From: Nocardioides sp. SLBN-35
Lineage (GTDB): Bacteria > Actinomycetota > Actinomycetes > Propionibacteriales > Nocardioidaceae
Reading direction: 5' to 3'
Length of the DNA: 64,000 bases
NCBI RefSeq assembly: GCF_006715725.1
Contig: NZ_VFNU01000001.1
Coordinates: 5,084,001 to 5,148,000, forward strand
The notes under the pieces are model-generated. The model was not told where the DNA came from. It did no database searches and saw only the letters and a program-made list of their open reading frames with translations. Of the stretch, positions 60,482 through 64,000 are shown piece by piece; the stretch's first letter is position 1, and each line of letters starts with the position of its first letter. The position numbers and the translations under genes are program-made.

Positions 60482-61372
60482 ATGCGGACGCATCGAGCCC
60501 TCGTCATCCTCCCCCTGGCCGCGGTGCTCTACGCATCGGTCGGCCAGGCGGCCACTCCGACGCTCACCGTGGGCGGCACCGCCGCCACGCCCGCCGACAC
60601 GGGGGGATGCGCCCCCGACACCGTCTTCTGGCAGGACTCGGTCGCCGGGAGCAGTCCTTCCTACACGGTGCCGGGCAAAGGTGTGATCACGTCCTGGTCG
60701 GTCATGGCCGGCGCCGGCCCGGGCGGCATCGTCCAGCTCAAGGTCGGACCCGAGGGCCCGGACAACACGTACACGATCGCCGGATCGAGCGTCCCGAGGG
60801 CACTGACCCCGTCCGTGCTCAACACCTTCCCGGCCCGCATCTCCGTGGCCGCGGGCGACAGGCTCGGCCTGCGCGTTCCCTCGGGCTCGGCGGTCGCACC
60901 GTGCAGTATCGCCGGGACCGCGGGCGACACGATGAGGTACATCTCGGGCGTGGGACCCGACCCCGCGCTCGGCTCGACGTACGTGACGAATACCGCGGCG
61001 AACCTCCGGATCAACGTCTCCGTCCAGGTCGAGCCCGACGCGGACGGGGACGGGTTCGGCGACGTCACCCAGGACCAGTGCCCGACCAGGGCGACGTCGC
61101 AGGGCGACTGCGCGGCGCCCACGGCCGGGTTCGGCAAGTACAAGAAGGTCCTCAGGACGAGCGGTGCCAAGGCGAAGCTCAAGCTGACGCTGACCTCGAC
61201 CGAGCCCGGCTCCACGTTCATCTGCTCCGTCGACGGCAAGCAGCCCAAGCCCTGCGCGAGCCCGTTCAAGGCGAAGCTGAGGCTCGGCAAGCACACCATC
61301 CACGTCACCGCCACCGATGCCGCGGGCTACACCTCGCCGGCCGCGGTCGCCAGGATCAGGGTCGTGAGGTAG
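60482..61372 (+). CDS. Secreted protein with thrombospondin type 3-like calcium motif
   Basis: 296 residues. Signal peptide (basic RTHR, hydrophobic to about residue 20, cleavage after QAA). The middle is a beta-rich domain with a Cys pair; near residue 180 lies DADGDGFGDVTQDQCP, a thrombospondin-type-3 calcium repeat; after a basic linker (GAKAKLKL) comes an Ig-like or Big-type domain ending in TSPAAVARIRV. Similar layouts are common in secreted actinobacterial proteins with unknown roles. Confidence 0.82.
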   Translation: MRTHRALVILPLAAVLYASVGQAATPTLTVGGTAATPADTGGCAPDTVFWQDSVAGSSPSYTVPGKGVITSWSVMAGAGPGGIVQLKVGPEGPDNTYTIAGSSVPRALTPSVLNTFPARISVAAGDRLGLRVPSGSAVAPCSIAGTAGDTMRYISGVGPDPALGSTYVTNTAANLRINVSVQVEPDADGDGFGDVTQDQCPTRATSQGDCAAPTAGFGKYKKVLRTSGAKAKLKLTLTSTEPGSTFICSVDGKQPKPCASPFKAKLRLGKHTIHVTATDAAGYTSPAAVARIRVVR

Positions 61373-61397
61373 GCCTGGACCCAGCGCCCAGGCCCGA

Positions 61398-61442
61398 GAA
61401 ACACCTCGACCCGGCAGAACTTCTGCCGGGTCGAGGTGTTTC
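61398..61442. terminator. Perfect bidirectional hairpin between convergent genes
   Basis: Two 22-bp arms (61398-61419 and 61421-61442) around a single base, in effect a stem with a small loop. The arm contains CTCGACCCGGCAGAA, the unit also found at 27557-27569. GAAAC/GTTTC at the ends gives a T-rich flank on each strand, so it can terminate both clpC and the secreted-protein gene. Confidence 0.85.
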
Positions 61443-61462
61443 AGACGCCAGTTCGTGCCGGG

Positions 61463-64000
<2,538 letters not shown>

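Overview
The window is a very GC-rich actinobacterial chromosome segment, most like Nocardioides and relatives. Supporting signs are frequent GTG starts, chains of ATGA/GTGA-overlapping genes, menaquinone and System II cytochrome c genes, a Rex-hemA-hemC-hemD operon, a BldN-type sigma factor and a DisA/RadA/MutY/ClpC block. From general knowledge of gene order (not searched), bases 1-50700 follow the layout of Mycobacterium tuberculosis Rv0558-Rv0496 (menG, menD, menC, menE, menA, ccsA/resB/ccdA/resA, hemL, hemB, hemD, hemC, hemA, glutaredoxin, HAD phosphatase, acyltransferase, epimerase, a 33-residue basic protein, an excisionase-like HTH protein, proC, a TIM-barrel protein and ppx). Bases 54200-64000 follow the radA-disA-mutY-clpC block. 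Genes without a counterpart in that order are the accessory part.

Region by region. 1-7440: menG (cut by the window edge), a secreted protein, a metallo-beta-lactamase-fold protein, a Na+/H+ antiporter with a UBP zinc finger, and menD-menC-menE coupled by ATGA overlaps. 7476-12971: two paralogous MFS transporters flank a MarR regulator and an operon that looks like glutamate-cysteine ligase, glutathione synthetase and a MAPEG protein, unexpected in a mycothiol-type lineage. 12982-20428: menA, two small proteins, then the cytochrome c maturation set with a histidine phosphatase and hemL. 20639-25417: a secreted lytic transglycosylase, a sugar epimerase/oxidoreductase/glycosyltransferase trio and hemB. 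25615-32313: a SigE-family sigma factor with its membrane partner, then rex-hemA-hemC-cobA/hemD. 32463-40250: glutaredoxin, acyl-CoA ligase, HAD phosphatase, a BldN-like sigma factor with an RsbN-like partner behind a BldN-type promoter, acyltransferase, epimerase, bS22-like peptide and HTH protein. 40431-45116 is an insertion relative to the M. tuberculosis order: a TetR unit under a large palindrome, trpS behind a Trp-codon leader peptide, HAD, DUF1772 and AraC genes. 45149-50646: proC, proline dehydrogenase, ABC exporter, TetR, TIM-barrel protein and ppx, all leftward. 50706-54126: Cys-rich protein, VOC protein, methyltransferase, LacI regulator. 54217-64000: radA, disA, two exported proteins, mutY, a TetR/SMR efflux pair with tandem operators, a secreted calcium-repeat protein and clpC (cut by the window edge).

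The window also carries an unusual load of palindromic DNA. Three intergenic elements of 150-180 bp (25439-25618, 43997-44164, 58375-58526) share a related core but have different self-complementary arms. A fourth (51476-51683) has the same architecture and another core. Two 22-bp perfect hairpins share one sequence, and a near-perfect palindrome sits in frame inside menD. No tRNA, rRNA, CRISPR array, intact insertion sequence or prophage was seen.
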